64,000 nucleotides of DNA from Billgrantia pellis (GCF_008297955.1 NZ_VTPY01000001.1:124001-188000), one strand, 5' to 3'. Shown: positions 50,501 through 61,234, counted from the first letter of the stretch. Numbers and translations: made by a program. The notes: generated by a model not told the origin, from the letters alone.

Positions 50501-51685
50501 ATGAGCGCGACTGCGACTCCCGCGGAGCCCCGTTCGGCCGGCGCCGGCACGCCGATGGCGCGCTATCGCGCCGACCTCGAGCGTGACGACTTCCAGTACG
50601 ATCCGGCCCAGGAGCGGGCAGTGGAGCACCTTCAGCGGCTCTACGACCAACTCGTAGCCTCGCCGCGCACCGAGCCGCGCGCGGTGACCACCGGGCGCGG
50701 GCTCAAGTCGAAGATGGCGGGGCTGTTCGGTAAGCGCGACAGGGAGGCGCAGGAGCCGGCGCTACCGACCGTACAGGGGCTCTATTTCTGGGGAGGCGTT
50801 GGGCGAGGCAAGACCTACCTGGTCGATACCTTCCACGACTCCCTGCCGTTTCCCGACAAGATGCGCACCCATTTCCACCGCTTCATGCAGCGGGTGCACA
50901 ACGAACTCGAACACTACAAGGGTGAAAAGAACCCGCTTACGCTGATTGCCGGCAAATTCGCAGCCGAGGCGCGAGTGATCTGCTTCGACGAGTTCTTCGT
51001 CAAGGACATCACCGATGCCATGATACTCGCCAACCTGCTGGAAGCGCTGTTCGAGCGCGGCGTCGTGCTGGTGGCGACCTCCAACATCGTACCCGACGAT
51101 CTCTACAAGGATGGCTTGCAGCGGGCGCGTTTCCTGCCGGCCATCGATCTGCTCAAGCGGCATTGCCAGGTGGTCAACGTCGATTCGGGTATCGACTATC
51201 GTCTGCGTGCGCTGGAGCGTGCCGAAATCTTCCATGCGCCACTTGACGAGGCGGCGGAGCGTGAGCTGGCGCGCAGCTTTCGTGAGATTGCCGGTCATGA
51301 CGGCGAGACCGGCGTGCCGCTCGAAATCAACCGCCGCGTGCTTCATGCCCGGCGTCTTCACGACGATGTGGTCTGGTTCGAGTTTCGCGAGCTCTGCGAT
51401 GGTCCGCGTAGCCAGAACGACTACATAGAGCTGGCGCGCGAGTTCCATACCGTGCTGGTATCCAACGTGACGCGCATGGGGGCGGCGAAGGATGATCAGG
51501 CCCGGCGCTTTATCAATCTCGTTGACGAATTCTACGATCGGGGCGTCAAGTTGCTGATGTCCGCCGAGGTGCCGGCCGAGCGACTCTACGCCGACGGGCG
51601 CCTGGAGTTCGAATTCCAGCGCACCCTGTCGCGGTTGCAGGAAATGCAGTCGCAGGCGTATCTGGCGCTGCCCCACAAGCCCTAG
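50501..51685 (+). CDS. zapE: AFG1-family ATPase ZapE
   Basis: Cell-division ATPase that associates with the Z-ring in E. coli and is needed under low oxygen or heat, 394 residues. P-loop [16 protein letters not shown], Walker [38 protein letters not shown], and AAA+ sensor regions are clear. An insertion at about 60-85 ([23 protein letters not shown]) precedes the P-loop. The ATG at 50501 is supported by AAGGA at 8-base spacing; another ATG is 18 bases upstream. It lies upstream of rplM-rpsI, the usual neighbourhood. Confidence 0.94.
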   Translation: MSATATPAEPRSAGAGTPMARYRADLERDDFQYDPAQERAVEHLQRLYDQLVASPRTEPRAVTTGRGLKSKMAGLFGKRDREAQEPALPTVQGLYFWGGVGRGKTYLVDTFHDSLPFPDKMRTHFHRFMQRVHNELEHYKGEKNPLTLIAGKFAAEARVICFDEFFVKDITDAMILANLLEALFERGVVLVATSNIVPDDLYKDGLQRARFLPAIDLLKRHCQVVNVDSGIDYRLRALERAEIFHAPLDEAAERELARSFREIAGHDGETGVPLEINRRVLHARRLHDDVVWFEFRELCDGPRSQNDYIELAREFHTVLVSNVTRMGAAKDDQARRFINLVDEFYDRGVKLLMSAEVPAERLYADGRLEFEFQRTLSRLQEMQSQAYLALPHKP

Positions 51686-51771
51686 GGCGGAGCATGTCGG
51701 CTCTCGGGTGGAGCGTGTGGCGAAGCCGATTTTTCGCCATCCTTCCCCTTACTCCGTGCGCACGAGTCGTG

Positions 51772-51777
51772 TAGAAT
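51772..51777 (+). promoter_or_regulatory. -10 box for rplM-rpsI
   Basis: TAGAAT (five of six consensus) 123 bases ahead of the rplM ATG, preceded by TTACTC at a 17-base spacing, which is a weak -35. Initiation near 51784 would create a leader of about 115 bases containing a hairpin. Confidence 0.5.
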
Positions 51778-51792
51778 GTGCGCTCCTCGACC

Positions 51793-51819
51793 GTTGTCGT
51801 CGTTATCGGCGCCGACAAC
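51793..51819 (+). other. rplM leader hairpin
   Basis: GTTGTCG (51793-51799) pairs perfectly with CGACAAC (51813-51819) across a 13-base loop, right at the predicted 5' end of the rplM mRNA. A second small hairpin, GGGACGATCCC, follows at 51831-51841. Leader structures of L13 operons are known targets for autogenous control; whether this one binds L13 is inference. Confidence 0.45.
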
Positions 51820-51899
51820 CAAGAAAAATAGGGACGATCCCAGGTGCGTTTCGGCGCGGCGGGGTCCAATACACTTGTTTGATTTGTGGTGATTTCTCC

Positions 51900-52328
51900 A
51901 TGAAGACGTTTACTGCCAAGCCGCAGTCAGTACAGCGTGACTGGTACGTCGTCGACGCGACGGACAAGACGCTCGGCCGCCTGGCCACCGAAATCGCGCG
52001 CCGCTTGCGCGGCAAGCACAAGCCTGAATTCACTCCTCACGTCGATACCGGCGACTATATCGTCGTGATCAATGCCGAGAAGGTTCAGGTGACCGGCAAC
52101 AAGGCCAAGGCCAAGACCTATTACCGTCATACCGGCTATCCGGGCGGCCTGCGCTCCATGAATTTCGAAAAGATGATTGCCCACGCTCCTGAGCGCGTGA
52201 TCGAGTCCGCCGTCAAGGGAATGCTGCCGAAGGGCCCGCTGGGGCGCGCCATGTACTCCAAGCTCAAGGTCTACGCCGGCGCCGAACATCCGCACGCCGC
52301 CCAGCAGCCGCAAGAACTGAACATCTGA
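51900..52328 (+). CDS. rplM: 50S ribosomal protein L13
   Basis: L13, an early 50S assembly protein, 142 residues: [75 protein letters not shown] and [30 protein letters not shown]. The start is unambiguous by family alignment, with GGTGA eight bases ahead. rpsI follows after 13 bases. Confidence 0.99.
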   Translation: MKTFTAKPQSVQRDWYVVDATDKTLGRLATEIARRLRGKHKPEFTPHVDTGDYIVVINAEKVQVTGNKAKAKTYYRHTGYPGGLRSMNFEKMIAHAPERVIESAVKGMLPKGPLGRAMYSKLKVYAGAEHPHAAQQPQELNI

Positions 52329-52341
52329 GGGGAATATCACC

Positions 52342-52731
52342 ATGGCACAGCAGTATTACGGTACCGGGCGCCGCAAGACTTCAACCGCCCGTGTCTTCCT
52401 CAAGCCGGGCACCGGCAAGATCACCGTCAACAACCGTGATCTCGATCAGTATTTCGGCCGCGTCACCGGTCGCATGGTGGTTCGCCAGCCGCTCGAGCTG
52501 ACTGAAACCACCGGTCAGTTCGACGTCTACGTTACCGTCAAGGGTGGCGGTGGTTCCGCTCAGGCGGGCGCCATTCGTCACGGCATTACGCGTGCCCTGA
52601 TGGAGTACAACGAGGACTTCCGCCCGGCGTTGCGCGCCGCAGGCTATGTCACTCGCGACGCTCGTCAGGTCGAGCGGAAGAAGGTCGGTCTGCGCAAGGC
52701 GCGTCGCCGTCCGCAGTTCTCCAAGCGTTGA
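52342..52731 (+). CDS. rpsI: 30S ribosomal protein S9
   Basis: S9, 129 residues, with the C-terminal SKR tail that reaches the P-site tRNA anticodon. It shows [54 protein letters not shown] and [25 protein letters not shown] precedes the ATG. A strong T-tailed terminator follows 20 bases after the stop. Confidence 0.99.
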   Translation: MAQQYYGTGRRKTSTARVFLKPGTGKITVNNRDLDQYFGRVTGRMVVRQPLELTETTGQFDVYVTVKGGGGSAQAGAIRHGITRALMEYNEDFRPALRAAGYVTRDARQVERKKVGLRKARRRPQFSKR

Positions 52732-52750
52732 TCGCGAGCTGTCTGCGACA

Positions 52751-52780
52751 AAAAGCCCGGGCCATTGCCCGGGTTTTTTT
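52751..52780 (+). terminator. intrinsic terminator of rplM-rpsI
   Basis: Seven-pair stem CCCGGGC/GCCCGGG with loop CATT, flanked by AAAAG upstream and a T7 run downstream. The A/T flanks extend the stem, so this is a classical strong terminator, also partly active on the other strand. Confidence 0.92.
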
Positions 52781-52836
52781 ATTTTTATTTCAAGAAATTG
52801 CGGCTGAGATACCACCTTGGTCAGGCCCACGTTGTC

Positions 52837-52865
52837 TTGTGCGAAGCGGTGCGATTCCTTAATAT
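52837..52865 (+). promoter_or_regulatory. possible promoter for petABC
   Basis: TTGTGC, a 17-base spacer and TAATAT, in the gap after the rpsI terminator and about 80 bases before petA. Both boxes are only partial matches; position after a terminator makes some promoter here necessary. Confidence 0.35.
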
Positions 52866-52943
52866 ATGCCGGATTTGGTATCCGTGGTCGCGGGAGTCAT
52901 CCCGTGCTGGATCAACGGGTAAGCTGATGGGAGAAACCAGAAA

Positions 52944-53543
52944 ATGGCAGACAACGGCGTGAACAAAGGGCGGCGCCGTCTCCTCCTGGGTGCGACAACC
53001 GTCATGGGGGCGGTGGGCGCAGTCGGAGTAGCGGTTCCCTTTGTGTCTTCCTGGCAGCCGAGTGCCAAGGCGAGAGCGGCGGGGGCACCCGTTCAAGCGG
53101 ATGTGTCGAAACTCGAGCCGGGTCAGCGCATGACCGTCGAATGGCGAGGTCGTCCGGTGTGGATCATCAATCGCACCCCGGAAATGATCGAGCGGACCGA
53201 GGGTTTCGACCCCTCCCGTCTGGCCGACCCCAATTCCGAGGAGCCGCAGCAGCCGAATTATGTCGAAGGACCGTTGCGCTCGATTCGGCCCGAGATCGGC
53301 GTGCTGATTGGCATATGTACCCACCTGGGCTGTTCGCCGCTGTTCCGCCCCGAGCCGAATGCCGAGGGCGTTGGTACCGATGACTGGCCGGGCGGTTTCT
53401 TCTGTCCTTGTCATGGCTCTCGCTTCGACCTGGCGGGACGCGTGTTCCGCAACGTGCCGGCGCCGACCAATCTCGAAGTGCCGCCGTATCGCTTTGAAAG
53501 CGACAGCGTGATCGTTGTCGGCGAAGATGAGGAGGCCGCATAA
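52944..53543 (+). CDS. petA: ubiquinol-cytochrome c reductase Rieske iron-sulfur subunit
   Basis: Rieske protein of the cytochrome bc1 complex, 199 residues. It starts with a twin-arginine signal/anchor (NKGRRRLLLGATTVMGAVGAV). The 2Fe-2S ligands lie in CTHLGCSPLF and CPCHGSRFD. An insert around 75-95 (EGFDPSRLADPNSEEPQQPN) is common in gammaproteobacterial forms. GGGAGA precedes the ATG. First gene of petABC; its stop overlaps the petB start. Confidence 0.97.
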   Translation: MADNGVNKGRRRLLLGATTVMGAVGAVGVAVPFVSSWQPSAKARAAGAPVQADVSKLEPGQRMTVEWRGRPVWIINRTPEMIERTEGFDPSRLADPNSEEPQQPNYVEGPLRSIRPEIGVLIGICTHLGCSPLFRPEPNAEGVGTDDWPGGFFCPCHGSRFDLAGRVFRNVPAPTNLEVPPYRFESDSVIVVGEDEEAA

Positions 53544-54802
53544 TGGGTAACCCGAATCGTGTCAAGGCAGAAAGCGGGTTCATGCGCTGGGTGGACGACC
53601 GCTTCCCCGCCACGCAGATGTGGCATGAGCATCTGTCGAAATATTATGCGCCCAAGAACTTCAACGTCTGGTATTTCTTCGGTTCTCTCGCTCTGCTGGT
53701 GCTGGTCAACCAGATTCTTACCGGTGTCTGGCTGACCATGAGCTACAATCCCTCTGCCGAGGGGGCGTTCGCTTCCGTCGAGTACATCATGCGCGACGTG
53801 GAGTGGGGTTGGCTTATTCGCTACATGCACTCCACCGGCGCCTCCGCCTTCTTCGTGGTGGTCTATCTGCATATGTTCCGTGCCATGCTCTACGGCTCCT
53901 ACAAGGCGCCTCGCGAGCTGGTATGGATCTTCGGCATGGCCATTTATCTGGCACTGATGGCCGAAGCCTTCATGGGTTACCTGCTGCCCTGGGGCCAGAT
54001 GTCCTACTGGGGGGCTCAGGTGATCATCTCGCTGTTCTCGGCGATCCCCGGTATCGGTCCGGACCTGGCCCAGTGGGTGCGCGGCGACTATCTGATCTCC
54101 GGCATTACGCTCAACCGTTTCTTCGCTCTCCATGTGGTGGCATTGCCCATCGTGATCCTGGCGCTGGTGGTGCTGCACATCATTGCCTTGCATGAAGTCG
54201 GTTCCAACAACCCTGACGGCATCGACATCAAGGCCAAGAAGGACGAGACCGGCAAGCCGGTCGACGGGATTCCCTTCCATCCGTACTATACCGTCAAGGA
54301 TATCTTCGGCGTGGCCGTGTTCCTGTTCGTGTTCTGTGCGGTGCTGTTCTATTTCCCGGAAGGCGGCGGCTACTTCCTCGAGAAGCCCAATTTCGAGCCG
54401 GCCAACCCGTTGAAAACGCCGGACCACATCGCGCCGGTATGGTACTTCACCCCCTTCTACGCCATTTTGCGGGCCATTACCTTCTCGATTTTCGGGCTGG
54501 ACGCCAAGTTCCTCGGCGTGGTTTTCATGGGCGCGGCCATCGCGGTGCTGTTCGTCCTGCCCTGGCTCGACCGCAGTCCGGTGAACTCCATGCGCTACAA
54601 GGGTTGGATCTCCAAGGTAATGCTGTTGCTGTTCGCGATCAGTTTCGTGATTCTCGGCGTGCTGGGTGTCCTGCCGGCGACCGATGGCCGCACCGTGCTG
54701 GCCCAGGTCTGCACCGCGATTTACTTCGCCTTCTTCCTGCTGATGCCGTTCTACACCAGGATGGAGAAGACCAAACCCGTTCCGGAGAGGGTGACTGGCT
54801 AA
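53543..54802 (+). CDS. petB: cytochrome b of bc1 complex
   Basis: Cytochrome b subunit, 419 residues with eight membrane helices. Haem ligands are the histidines in RYMHSTGASAFFVVVYLHMFR and in ALHVVALPIVILALVVLHIIALHEVG. The quinol-site PEW motif is not conserved in that exact form. The C-terminal part contains PDHIAPVWYFTPFYAILRA. The C-terminus is not fused to subunit IV-like extra domains. Overlaps both petA and petC starts. Confidence 0.97.
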   Translation: MGNPNRVKAESGFMRWVDDRFPATQMWHEHLSKYYAPKNFNVWYFFGSLALLVLVNQILTGVWLTMSYNPSAEGAFASVEYIMRDVEWGWLIRYMHSTGASAFFVVVYLHMFRAMLYGSYKAPRELVWIFGMAIYLALMAEAFMGYLLPWGQMSYWGAQVIISLFSAIPGIGPDLAQWVRGDYLISGITLNRFFALHVVALPIVILALVVLHIIALHEVGSNNPDGIDIKAKKDETGKPVDGIPFHPYYTVKDIFGVAVFLFVFCAVLFYFPEGGGYFLEKPNFEPANPLKTPDHIAPVWYFTPFYAILRAITFSIFGLDAKFLGVVFMGAAIAVLFVLPWLDRSPVNSMRYKGWISKVMLLLFAISFVILGVLGVLPATDGRTVLAQVCTAIYFAFFLLMPFYTRMEKTKPVPERVTG

Positions 54803-55569
54803 TGAAAAAGCAACTGTTCGCACTGCTCTTCGCGCTGGTGCCCTTCACGGCGATGGCCGCAGGCGGCGAGAGCGTGCCGTATTCAATGACGCCGGACCTC
54901 CATGACAAGGCATCGCTGCAGCGGGGCATGCAGCTCTTCGTCAACTATTGCATGGGATGTCATTCGCTTGAGCATCAGCGTTTCGCCCGGGCCGCCGAGG
55001 ATCTCGATATACCGCAAGACCTTATCGAGGAAAACCTGATCTTCTCCTCGGGTCTGGCTTATAACGACCAGATGCACAATGCCATGAGTACGGACGATGC
55101 GGAGAGCTGGTTCGGGGCGCCGCCTCCCGATCTGACCCTAGAGGCGCGCCTGCGCGGTACCGATTGGATCTACTCGTACCTGTTGACCTTCTATCGTGAT
55201 CCCGAGCGTCCCAACGGGGTCAACAACGAAGTGTTCGACTTGGTGGCCATGCCCAACGTGCTGGAGCCGCTGCAGGGCGTCCAGGAGAAGGTGTGCGCCG
55301 AGACGGATCGTCCCGTCCACGGGGCCGAACTCGACCCGCTGACCGGCAAGTACCAGTCTTGCGAGGTGTTGCAAGTGACGCAGCCTGGGTCCATGGAACC
55401 CGATGAGTTCGAGGAGGCGGTCTACGATCTGACCAACTTCCTGGCTTACGTGGGGGAGCCGTCCAAGCTGCATGCGCAGGTGCTGGGTCCGAAAGTGCTG
55501 ATCTTCATCTTCATTTTCGGTGTGCTGGCCTATCTGCTGAAGCGTGAGTACTGGCGCGACATTCACTGA
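54802..55569 (+). CDS. petC: cytochrome c1 of bc1 complex
   Basis: Membrane-anchored cytochrome c1, 255 residues. A signal peptide ends near TAMAA; the haem-attachment CMGCH follows at about residues 51-55, MPNVLEPLQG contributes near the haem methionine, and a C-terminal anchor KVLIFIFIFGVLAYLLKREYW holds it in the membrane. The ATG overlaps the petB stop (TAATG). Two further cysteines (EKVCAE and SCEVL) may form a disulfide, as known in some bacterial cytochromes c1. Confidence 0.96.
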   Translation: MKKQLFALLFALVPFTAMAAGGESVPYSMTPDLHDKASLQRGMQLFVNYCMGCHSLEHQRFARAAEDLDIPQDLIEENLIFSSGLAYNDQMHNAMSTDDAESWFGAPPPDLTLEARLRGTDWIYSYLLTFYRDPERPNGVNNEVFDLVAMPNVLEPLQGVQEKVCAETDRPVHGAELDPLTGKYQSCEVLQVTQPGSMEPDEFEEAVYDLTNFLAYVGEPSKLHAQVLGPKVLIFIFIFGVLAYLLKREYWRDIH

Positions 55570-55596
55570 TTCCCACCGAATCGGTCCGTTGCGCGA

Positions 55597-55630
55597 CAGG
55601 GGGCGTATGGCCATTGCCATGCGCCCCCTG
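55597..55630 (+). terminator. long hairpin after petC
   Basis: Fifteen pairs, CAGGGGGCG then one T-G wobble then ATGGC, loop CATT, and the complement. It is 28 bases after the petC stop. The 3' flank is CGTCTTGTCC rather than a T-run, so it may stop polymerase weakly or protect the mRNA end. Confidence 0.6.
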
Positions 55631-55680
55631 CGTCTTGTCCATGTCTGAGCATGCCGAAGCACATCCCGAAGGCGGGTGCG

Positions 55681-55689
55681 TGTTATCAT
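55681..55689 (+). promoter_or_regulatory. extended -10 promoter for sspA-sspB
   Basis: TGT followed by TATCAT (five of six), an extended -10 motif 31 bases before the sspA ATG. No good -35 at 55661-55666, as expected for this promoter class. Confidence 0.45.
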
Positions 55690-55719
55690 GCAGGTTCGAA
55701 TTGATGCGAGGATTGTTAC

Positions 55720-56346
55720 ATGGGTGTAGTGGCCAAGCGGTCATCGATGATCTTCTACTCCGGAAGCGATGATCACTTCAGTCATCGCGTGCGTATCGTG
55801 CTCGCCGAGAAGGGCGTGGCGGTCGATATCGTCGAAGTCAACGGCGATCAACGCCCCGAGGAGCTCGCGGATCTCAACCCCTACAACAGCGTGCCCACGC
55901 TTGTCGATCGCGAGCTGGTGCTCTATGAATCCAAGGTAATGATGGAATACTTGGACGAGCGTTTCCCCCATCCGCCGCTGCTGCCGGTTTATCCGGTCGC
56001 GCGGGCCCAGAGCCGGTTATGGATGCACCGCATCGAGAAGGAGTGGTGTCCGCTCGTCGAACAGATTGAGCAAGGAAGCAAGAAGGACGTGGAGAGGGCT
56101 CGAAAGGAGCTGCGCGAGAGCCTTGTCGGTATCTCGCCGATCTTCGAGGACATGCCTTACTTCATGAGCGAGGAATTCTCGCTGGTCGACTGCTGCATCG
56201 CCCCGATTCTCTGGCGCTTGCCGGTACTGGGTATCGAGCTGCCGGAAAAGCAGGTGAAGCCGCTGGTCACCTACATGGAGCGATTGTTTGAGCGCGAGGC
56301 TTTCGTGTCCTCGCTGAGCGAGGGTGAGCGCGAGATGCGCGCCTGA
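55720..56346 (+). CDS. sspA: stringent starvation protein A
   Basis: RNA-polymerase-associated protein with a glutathione-S-transferase fold, 208 residues. SspA binds sigma-70 holoenzyme and affects stress and virulence genes elsewhere. The thioredoxin-like part is [32 protein letters not shown], with no catalytic residue in the GST position, followed by [37 protein letters not shown] with the surface-pocket residues of SspA. Followed after 51 bases by sspB. Confidence 0.95.
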   Translation: MGVVAKRSSMIFYSGSDDHFSHRVRIVLAEKGVAVDIVEVNGDQRPEELADLNPYNSVPTLVDRELVLYESKVMMEYLDERFPHPPLLPVYPVARAQSRLWMHRIEKEWCPLVEQIEQGSKKDVERARKELRESLVGISPIFEDMPYFMSEEFSLVDCCIAPILWRLPVLGIELPEKQVKPLVTYMERLFEREAFVSSLSEGEREMRA

Positions 56347-56397
56347 ACCCCTTTTCGCCGGGCCGTGGCCCGGCAAACGGCATGAGGAGGGCAGAGC

Positions 56398-56862
56398 ATG
56401 TCATCGAGCCGTCCCTATCTCGCCAGGGCCCTTTATGAGTGGCTGCTGGACAATGAGCAGACTCCCTATATCGTGGTCGACGCCGAGCAATCCGGCGTCA
56501 GCGTGCCACGCCAGTTCGTGCAGAACGGTCAGATCGTGCTGAACGTGGGGCCCTCTGCGGTCAGGGAGCTGCGCATCGAGAACGATGCGATCTCCTTCAA
56601 TGCCCGCTTCAGCGGCCAGCCGATGCAAGTGGTCGTTCCTACGCCGGCATTGGTGGCGATCTACTCGCGGGAGAACGGCGTGGGGATGGTGTTCGGTCAC
56701 GAGCCGACGATGCCCGAGCCCCAAGCCGAGAGCGACGCCGAGCGGCCGGAACTGACCAGCGTTACCGGAGAGGGTGACTCTGGGCGGGAAAGCGAGCCGG
56801 GCGATAAACCCTCGCAGGATCCGCCGACGAAGGGGCGACCATCGCTGCGCGTCATCAAGTGA
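56398..56862 (+). CDS. sspB: ClpXP adaptor SspB
   Basis: Adaptor that delivers SsrA-tagged proteins to ClpXP, 154 residues. The folded part has RPYLARALYEWLLDNEQTPYIVVDAE, VPRQFVQNGQIVLNV, and ISFNARFSGQPMQVVVPTPALVAIYSRENGVGMVF; a long acidic linker follows, and the C-terminal GRPSLRVIK is the ClpX-binding tail. GAGGAGG is 8 bases ahead of the ATG. Confidence 0.96.
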   Translation: MSSSRPYLARALYEWLLDNEQTPYIVVDAEQSGVSVPRQFVQNGQIVLNVGPSAVRELRIENDAISFNARFSGQPMQVVVPTPALVAIYSRENGVGMVFGHEPTMPEPQAESDAERPELTSVTGEGDSGRESEPGDKPSQDPPTKGRPSLRVIK

Positions 56863-56883
56863 ATGCAGTGGGCGATCCGTGAA

Positions 56884-56915
56884 CGCAAACGGCAGGCATG
56901 GGCCTGCCGTTTGCG
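56884..56915. terminator. hairpin between convergent sspB and dolP
   Basis: Perfect 14-pair stem (CGCAAACGGCAGGC and its complement) with loop ATGG, between two genes that end toward each other. Symmetric placement suits a bidirectional terminator, though there is no T-run on either strand. Confidence 0.65.
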
Positions 56916-56936
56916 CATGCGCGGATGCGATACCGA

Positions 56937-57515
56937 TCAGTCGAGGTAGTCGAAGACCTTGACGATGCGCTGGATGCCGCCCACATCGGCAACCGCCTCC
57001 ACGATGCGGTCGGCCTCGGCACGTGTCACCATGCCCATGATGTAGACCGTGGCATTCTCCGTGATGAAGCGCAGGCGACCGGTGTCGATGCTTTGGTCAG
57101 CGGCGAGTGTGGTACGAATGCGAGTGTTGATCCAAGTGTCGGACAGCCGCTGGCTCGCCGGAAGGTTGGCTGCCACGGAAAGTTCGTTGTGCACGTCGCG
57201 GACGTTGCGCACCGCGAGAGCCACTTCGCTGGCCTTTTCCTTGAGCTCTTCGCTGGGCACTTGGCCGGTCAACAGGACGATGCCATTGTAGCTATCGACG
57301 TTGATGCGGGCGTCACCGAGCCGGGCGTCGGTGCGGCGCAGGTTGTGGGCAATCTTGGTCTCGATGCTCTCGTCCTCGACCTGGGCGCCTAACGTACGCT
57401 TGCCGTAGTTTTCGTCGATGGTGCCGGGATTGGTCACGCCGGTCATGGTGGTACAGCCACCCAGCGCCAGGGCGATAGCGACCGGGAACCACGCGAAACG
57501 TCTGATGTAAGCCAT
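56937..57515 (-). CDS. dolP: outer-membrane BON-domain lipoprotein DolP
   Basis: Lipoprotein of 192 residues with two BON domains, equivalent to DolP (YraP), which supports outer-membrane integrity and BAM function. The lipobox is ALGGC, with Cys near residue 22; first BON at about 55-120 (RINVDSYNGIVLLTGQVPSEELKEKA), second at 125-192 (RLRFITENATVYIMGMVTRAEADRIVEAV). The ATG at 57515 gives a normal lipoprotein signal. Its gene follows diaA closely, with a six-base gap. Confidence 0.93.
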   Translation of the reverse strand: MAYIRRFAWFPVAIALALGGCTTMTGVTNPGTIDENYGKRTLGAQVEDESIETKIAHNLRRTDARLGDARINVDSYNGIVLLTGQVPSEELKEKASEVALAVRNVRDVHNELSVAANLPASQRLSDTWINTRIRTTLAADQSIDTGRLRFITENATVYIMGMVTRAEADRIVEAVADVGGIQRIVKVFDYLD

Positions 57516-57520
57516 GAGAG

Positions 57521-58504
<984 letters not shown>

Positions 58505-58521
<17 letters not shown>

Positions 58522-60259
58522 TGCGACGTATCTCGGTGGAGAGGACGGGGCGAGGGACGCCGTCCTCGAAGCGTGCCCAGGGCAGGCGTCGTTGTATGCG
58601 GCCGTCACTGCCCGGAGTGAGGGCGCCCGTGGCGCCGAACAGCTCGCTTTCGGGGAGCAGCTGGAACTGGGGCAGTCGGCGCGCTAGCTCGTAGGCGTCG
58701 ACCCCCATCGCCATCAGGCGGAAGGTGGCGGGGTCGGCGCTCTCCTGCAGCTCTCGGTAGCTGTCGAGGTAGGGCAGCGCCTCGACGCCACCCACGGCGG
58801 CATCGGGAATCTGCCAGGGGATGTCGAGGAAGTAGACCTCGTCGAGATCGTGATCCAGCAATGGCTGTGACCGCCCCTCATAAAGATGGGAAGTGGCGTA
58901 GATGGGCAGATCCTCGGCATTGTAGTAGTCCAGCGTCGGGGGAACCTGGCGAGCATAGCTGGGCAGCGCCAGCAGGAACAGCATGTCGGGGCGGCCGCCG
59001 GCCAACACGCGCCGAGTGCTCTCGGTGGCGGAGCCGCGCGGGTCGTAGGCGACGACATTGGTGATGGTGCCATCGCGGTCGCGCCACTCCCGCTCGAAGG
59101 CGCGGCCGACGCGAGCCCCCCATTCGTTGTCGGGCACCAGCATGGCACTGCTGCGATGGCCATCCTCGCGCCCGCGGCGCGCGACCTGGCGCGCCTCGTC
59201 CTCCGCCGACAGGCCGTATTGGAACAATCCTTCGGCCTGGCTGGTGGCGCCGGCGCCATAATTGAGCGCCAGGGTCGGCAGCGGCACCCGATCGCGGCTC
59301 TCGAGTTCGCTGACCTGCTCCTTGTCGAGGGGCCCGATCACTACCTGCGCACCCAGGTTGCGTGCTTCCTCGTAGAGGGCGTCGATATTGCCCTGGCTGG
59401 TGTCGAGAAAGGTGAGGCGTACGCCGCCACTTCGCTCGACGCTGTTGAGGTGATGGGTCCGCAGGCCGTTGCGAATCGGCTCGGCGACACTGGTCAGAGG
59501 GCCTGAGCCCGGGAGAAAGACGGCAATGTGACGAACTTCCTTGCCGCGAAGCTCGCGTAGTGCCAACAGTTCCGCGGGTACGCGACGCGCGGCCGGGTGC
59601 TGCGAATGACGCTCGCGCCACGTCTCCAGGCGTGCGAACAGGCGCTCGATGTCGCCGTCGCTCTCGCGGACCAGATTGGCAAGTCGCAGCCAGCCCAGGG
59701 TCAGTTCGTCGGCGCCTTCGCGCAGGCTGGCCAGCTCGCTGCGATCGAGGCGCGAGAGCGACGCCCAGATGGCATCATTGAGCGCCTCACGCTCGGTCTG
59801 CGCCTGAACGTGCAAGAGCATGACCGCAGCGGCGCGATGTTCGTCGACCTGGGCCAGCGCCCGGCCCATGCGAGTACGCAGAAGAAGACCGGCGTCGCGC
59901 GGCAGATCGACCTCATCGATCAACTGCCCGGCCTGGATTACCGCCCAGGGTTCGTCGAGCTCCTCGCCGAGCTCGGAGAGCAGCATGGCCCACTGCAGCC
60001 GATAATCCTCCGATAAACGGGTATCGTCGATCTCGGTGGCAACCTTCAACGCCTGGGTGCGCTGCCCCTGGCGTGCTAGGATATCGGCCGCTTCAAGTCG
60101 GCTGAGAGCCGCCTGCTCGGGAGGTTGCTGGCGTGCCTGTTCCAGCAGGTAGCCGGGGTCATCGTCGGGGATCCGTTCGACGATGCCGGGCGGGGCGCAG
60201 CCGGCCATCAGCAAGGCGAGAAGCACGAAGGCCAGCAGGCCGCGGGGCGTTTTCAGCAT
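58505..60259 (-). CDS. lpoA: penicillin-binding protein activator LpoA
   Basis: Outer-membrane lipoprotein of 584 residues that activates PBP1A in E. coli. The lipobox ALLMAGC places the lipid cysteine near residue 20. The N-terminal TPR-like part is Ala/Arg/Leu-rich with many helices, and the C-terminal part is a periplasmic-binding-protein-like fold (RHIAVFLPGSGPLTSVAEPIRNGL, AQVVIGPLDKEQVSEL, GVDAYELARRLPQFQLL). AAGGAAGGA lies just ahead of the ATG at 60259. Divergent from rsmI. Confidence 0.93.
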
Positions 60260-60360
60260 GAATCCTTCCTTGTGTACAGGGCTTCGAGGAGGCCGGTCGA
60301 CCTCCGCAAACGATGGAGCTGTCACGTTCGGCCAAGCCCGACAGACTCCGAGGAGCCGAC

Positions 60361-61218
60361 ATGTCTGACACTGTTATTGGCACATTGTACGTGGTCGCCA
60401 CGCCGATTGGGAATCTGGAGGACCTTAGCCCCCGTGCGGCCCGGTTGCTGGGGGAGGTGGCGCTGGTGGCCGCCGAGGACACGCGGCACACGGCGGGGCT
60501 GCTGCGTCGCCTGGGGCTCAGTGTGCCGCTGCTGTCGCTGCATGAGCATAACGAGACGGCGCGGGTCGACCAACTCGACGCCCGCCTCGTGCGCGGCGAG
60601 GACATCGCCTTGGTCAGCGATGCCGGCACGCCGCTGATCAGCGACCCTGGGTTCGTGCTCGTGCGGGAATTGCGCGTCAGAGGACGTCGCATCGTACCGA
60701 TCCCGGGGGCCTGCGCGCTGGTGGCCGCACTCAGTGCGGCCGGCCTGCCCACCGACCGTTTCCTGTTTCAGGGCTTCCTGCCGGCCAAGGCCGGCGCGCG
60801 GCGGCAGCGTCTCCAGGCGCTGGCGAACCGTGAGGAGACGCTGGTCTTCTACGAGTCGCCACATCGTATTCGCGATAGCCTGGCCGCCATCGCCGATGCC
60901 TTCGGGGAGCGCCGGCTGGTGCTCGCGCGAGAACTGACCAAGACCTTCGAGACCTTTCTCGACGGTAACGCGAGGGACCTGTTGGCACGCATGGATGACG
61001 ACCCGGACCAGGCGCGCGGCGAGTTCGTGATCATGGTCGCCGGCGCCGTGCCGGACAACGAGGCGGAAGCCGCCCATCTGGAGGCTGATGCGCTGCTCTC
61101 CGCGCTACTTGCCGAAGGGGTCGGGGTCAAGCAGGCGGCCGCAGTGGCGGCGCGGTTGCTGGGCGGGGCCAAGAAGGCGTGGTATGGCCGTGCCCAGGCG
61201 CTCAAAGAAGCGGGCTGA
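60361..61218 (+). CDS. rsmI: 16S rRNA (cytidine1402-2'-O)-methyltransferase
   Basis: SAM-dependent 2'-O methylase of 16S rRNA C1402, tetrapyrrole-methylase fold, 285 residues. Characteristic parts: TLYVVATPIGNLEDLSPRAARLL, VAAEDTRHTAGLLRRLG, ALVSDAGTPLISDPGFVLVRE, and FYESPHRIRDSLAAI. GAGGAG is seven bases ahead of the ATG at 60361. It precedes rnpB by 52 bases; the rnpB promoter begins inside this gap. Confidence 0.96.
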   Translation: MSDTVIGTLYVVATPIGNLEDLSPRAARLLGEVALVAAEDTRHTAGLLRRLGLSVPLLSLHEHNETARVDQLDARLVRGEDIALVSDAGTPLISDPGFVLVRELRVRGRRIVPIPGACALVAALSAAGLPTDRFLFQGFLPAKAGARRQRLQALANREETLVFYESPHRIRDSLAAIADAFGERRLVLARELTKTFETFLDGNARDLLARMDDDPDQARGEFVIMVAGAVPDNEAEAAHLEADALLSALLAEGVGVKQAAAVAARLLGGAKKAWYGRAQALKEAG

Positions 61219-61234
61219 CCCAAGCGGAAAGCCA

